This document shows, piece after piece, positions 61,002-64,000 of a DNA stretch of 64,000 nucleotides. The position numbers and the translations under genes are program-made. The stretch is from Daucus carota subsp. sativus. Lineage: Eukaryota; Streptophyta; Magnoliopsida; Apiales; Apiaceae. A model generated the notes under the pieces. The model saw only the letters and a list, made by a program, of their open reading frames with translations. It was not told where the DNA came from and did not search any database. How positions within the stretch are numbered: position 1 is the stretch's first letter; each line of letters opens with the position of its first letter. The stretch covers positions 22,972,545-23,036,544 of the forward strand of contig NC_030386.2 of the NCBI RefSeq assembly GCF_001625215.2, given 5' to 3'.

Positions 61002-61652
61002 AGAATAAGAAGAAGTTGTTCACGAGCCACTAGATATGTGTCTGTTTTAAGACTTGATCCTCTAATGTTTGGTCATTTCCACTAAATCTATGTCTGTTTT
61101 AAACCTCAATCCTCTCATATGTGATCTCTTATAAATGTTAGATTTGAATTTGTCAGAATAATGTATATCCTTAGTTAATTATTTTGATTCGTATCTCTAA
61201 AATAAATATTCTAAAATACATAATTCTGAAATAAAGTATGATATATAAGTTATATCTTCTATTTTCTTTAAGGTATTTATGAAACACATTCTCATGATGA
61301 ATATTTATTTTAAAACCCTTCATTTATTAACTTAAAATACATATCATATATACACCATATTTTAATCTACACCTAAATAACTATCTATCTAGCATTATCA
61401 CCATCTCCTCTATCAAAAAATTATAAATATTAAATATGAATAAATCAAGTTATAAAATCAATAAAGAATATGGATGTGTCTATTCAAGAATTTCGTTTTC
61501 ATGGGGAACATTGACGAGAAAAAAGAACATATTAGCAACAAATTTCGAAAAGAATTAAAAAGTTAATTTCAAGTTGATACACAACCGAAAATGAAGTTTC
61601 AGACACGTTCCAATTCCATAATCCACTTGTGTCAAAGGAAGCATGAAAAATA
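61002..61652. other. AT-rich intergenic interval
   Basis: No gene. 61037-61130 has two related pieces (atgtgtctgttttaagactt / tatgtctgttttaaacctca). Confidence 0.4.
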
Positions 61653-61884
61653 CTCGCTCTGTTTTGAAATATAAGTCGTTTGATTTTTTTCACGCATTTT
61701 TAAGCCCTTTGACCACATGGTAAGAATGGTTATTTTTGAAATTTTCTTTGTTTGAATAAAAATATATAATTGATATTATTATTCAGGAAAAAAAAATTCA
61801 AAAATAATGATTTTAAGCATGCGGTCAAAAAACTTAAAAATACGTGAAAAAAATCAAACGAACTATATTTCAAAACGGAGGGAG
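61653..61884. mobile_element. Stowaway-like MITE, 232 bp, TA target
   Basis: Ends ctcgctctgttttgaaatat and, read inward from the right, ctccctccgttttgaaatat are inverted repeats flanked by TA. The symmetry continues inward (gtcgtttgatttttttcacg / gttcgtttgatttttttcac). Confidence 0.82.
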
Positions 61885-62927
61885 TAGGTTATATCATAAG
61901 CATAATTTGTTTATGAACGCGCCTCACCATGAGCAGGGGACCCAGTATATATCTGATAAGCATGATTCATTTGTTCGCAAAATAAGTAAACGTGACCAAA
62001 TCAAATTATGAGAAAAGTTTTTGAACAGGAGAAAGTCCTAAGTGAGAGCCGAGAGGTAAGAAGGCGGCGGTTGTCACCAACGACCTGTGACCAACACGTC
62101 AGATTATCAAAAGGAGCCAATCAGGCACAGGGCACACCACATGAAGGGGCATGGGAATTGCTCAATTAGTCGGGGTTTTTTATTTTATTTTTAAGATCTC
62201 GATAATGAATTGTTGTCTCCTACTATATTTCTTGTTATTGATAAATTTAAATCAGCCCATAGAGCATCTCCAATCATTTAAAACCCTCAACTAAAATGTG
62301 AGTGGTGTACTGAAAATAAAAAAATTAGCAAATTTCTTGAAAAACTCATACTCCAGTCAGACACAGTTGTTGTCTATAATTTTACGTATATAAGAATATC
62401 TATAGAAATATTGCACATCATTTGTTACCATATCGAACTGATATTTTCTATTTTAAAAATTTAAAATATTAATAACATATTTTTTAAATTATAACCAATC
62501 AATATAGCCAGTACCATTGAAGTAAAATGTTTTACATACACAAAACATAAATTAATAATACTATTATAAGAATATAGAACAAAAGAAAAATCCAGCAAGG
62601 ACAACTAGTAATTAATGATGTCAACCTACGATAAACTAATATCTAAATATATAAATAGTTTATATTTGTTTGAATATAGGGCATGATATGGTATATTTAG
62701 AAAAATACTCTCCCATTGGTTGGATCAAAAATTTGGAGTATTATATACTTCATCTCATAATTAACATTCTAATTTTTTAAAATTTTTCCACACATATCCA
62801 AACTTATGAAAAACATATTTGTAGATATTGTTTTTTTCTTGTTTATTGTTTTGTACAAAAATAAGAAGTTCAAATTTTTATACAAAACAAAAAATACGAG
62901 AAAATAATGTCTACGAGTATTGTCATG
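61885..62927. other. Intergenic with truncated MITE
   Basis: Apart from the Tourist copy at 62262 no coding or RNA feature is seen. 62740-62905 is AT-rich with a weak Stowaway-like look. 62904-62927 is the left part of a tandem-duplicated unit that the hAT element interrupts. Confidence 0.4.
62262..62535 (+). mobile_element. Tourist-like MITE, copy E, 3'-truncated and diverged
   Basis: Starts gagcatctccaatcattta and follows the family through cagttgttgtctataattt, tcatttgttaccatat and atagccagtaccattgaag, then stops matching near 62535. The right terminal repeat is missing and there are internal deletions. Confidence 0.7.
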
Positions 62928-63648
62928 TAGGGCTGAGCAAACGGTCGGTTCGGTCGAAAACCGAACCGAACCGAAATAACCGAAAACCGAAGTTTTGTAT
63001 TTTCTGAAACCGAACCGAACCGTACTTGTGTTTCAAACCGAACCGAACCGAACCGAAATTACTTCGGTTTTTTCGGTTCGGTTCGGTTAAAACCGAACTT
63101 TATATAAAAAAAAAAAAATCAGCACAAAGAGACTATCAATTTCACCAGAAAATATAAACCACCAAGGAAGTTGCGACCATTCAATGGAATTACTACTAGT
63201 AAACTACAGAATGCAATGCATCAGAACAGAACAGAACCCAAAACAGAGTATAAGCAAATAAGCAGCAAAGGCAGCAAAACACAAGTACAGGTCAGTACAG
63301 ATGGTGGTGTCGTCGATCTTGGATTCTTGGTGATGGCGCTGGTGGTGTGATGAGTGCTTACAGATGAGATGGGCTTTAGGATTAGAATCTTTAGTTTAGA
63401 CATCAGAATAATCATAAGTAATGTATATAAATTATAAATATAATTTAAAAATATATGTATAAAAAACTTCGGTTATTTCGGTTAAACCGAAATTTTGTGT
63501 TTCAAAAACCGGACCGAACCGAACTTTTAGTTCGGTTATAACCGAAAACCGAACTAACCGGAGTTTTAGAAAAATCCAAACCAAACCGGACCGAATTCGC
63601 ACGGTTCGGTTCGGTTAGTTCGGTTTGGTTCGGTTTTGCTCAGCCCTA
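62928..63648. mobile_element. Non-autonomous hAT element, 721 bp, 8-bp target duplication
   Basis: Ends TAGGGCTGAGCAAACGG and, read inward from the right, TAGGGCTGAGCAAAACC are inverted repeats. Exact 8-bp flanks TTGTCATG lie at 62920-62927 and 63649-63656. Both 150-bp subterminal regions are arrays of cggttcggtt / aaccgaaccg. The middle (63110-63450) is unrelated, AT-richer DNA without a transposase. Confidence 0.88.
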
Positions 63649-63656
63649 TTGTCATG

Positions 63657-63742
63657 TGTGATCAAGTTTAACTAATACATTATACTCCCAATAATGTCTA
63701 CGAGTATTGTCATGTGGGATCAAGTTTAACTGATACATTATA
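63657..63742 (+). repeat. Second unit of a tandem duplication split by the hAT element
   Basis: The unit aatgtctacgagtattgtca ... tgatcaagtttaactratac..attatactccc occurs twice. The second copy is intact at about 63692-63747. The first begins at about 62906, is broken by the hAT insertion after 62927, and resumes at 63649. Confidence 0.7.
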
Positions 63743-63997
63743 CTCCCTCCGTACCCCCGAGTTGTATACATTGGGAGACGGAGACGCGGCACGAACTTTA
63801 ATGCTCCTATAAAGTATAGTTCTATAACTTATTTTTAAGATTTTTCTTTCTAGAATAAAAATTTTGAATGTTATATTTTTATTCATCAGAAAAAGAAAAT
63901 TTTAAAAATAAGTTATAGAACTATATTTTATATGAGCATTGAAATACGTGTCGAGTAATAAAAAATAAACATATAGAATTAAATGGGACGGAGAGAG
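63743..63997. mobile_element. Stowaway-like MITE, 255 bp, TA target
   Basis: Ends CTCCCTCCGT and, read inward from the right, CTCTCTCCGTCCC, flanked by TA (63741-63742 and 63998-63999). The interior has mirrored arms (ataaagtatagttctataac / gttatagaactatattttat). Confidence 0.8.
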
Positions 63998-64000
63998 TAC

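Noticed and set aside
62930-63110. CRISPR-like array of cggttcggtt words
   Set aside because: Short direct repeats without unique spacers, bounded by hAT ends and 8-bp duplications in a plant genome.

Overview
The window is nuclear DNA of a flowering plant, most likely a dicot. It is AT-rich, its genes are split by GT..AG introns, and its gaps are filled with MITEs, hAT, Mutator-like and Helitron elements and 5'-truncated LINEs and SINEs. The species cannot be fixed from the sequence alone; an asterid such as Apiaceae is only a guess.

Layout. 1-628 holds the 5' end of a Spinster-like MFS transporter (minus strand, cut by the window edge). 2681-11650 is a 19-exon gene for the thylakoid K+/H+ antiporter KEA3 (minus). 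15262-17981 is a four-exon NPH3/RPT2-like BTB protein (minus). 21579-25246 is the three-exon kinase PEPKR2 (minus). 26.7-34.7 kb has no recognisable intact gene but carries pieces of unrelated genes (ankyrin/TIP1-like, NHX antiporter, exon-like segments) ahead of tandem repeats and a Helitron-type 3' end. 38280-39392 is an intronless ATL-type RING-H2 ubiquitin ligase (minus). 39581-40713 is a hAT element. 43730-44981 is a five-exon gene of unknown function with a membrane segment and a long helical tail (plus). 46431-47723 is an intronless BAHD acyltransferase (plus). 49797-50189 is a small classical arabinogalactan protein (minus). 55403-59550 is the seven-exon riboflavin gene RIBA1 (minus). 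The last 4 kb is repeats.

The genes form no operon or obvious cluster. Three (KEA3, RIBA1 and possibly the unknown gene) suggest organelle targeting. All exon joins given here were checked for splice sites and for reading phase across the junction.

The most distinctive content is mobile DNA. There are two paralogous foldback elements with about 0.5 kb arms and 9-bp target duplications (48629-49684, and 51255-52618 with other elements nested in it). Two hAT elements have perfect 8-bp target duplications and arrays of CCGAA/CGGTT words. A Tourist-like family is present in five copies. Three LINE tails end in an RNase H domain, and one 8-kb block looks like a gene-fragment-capturing Helitron.
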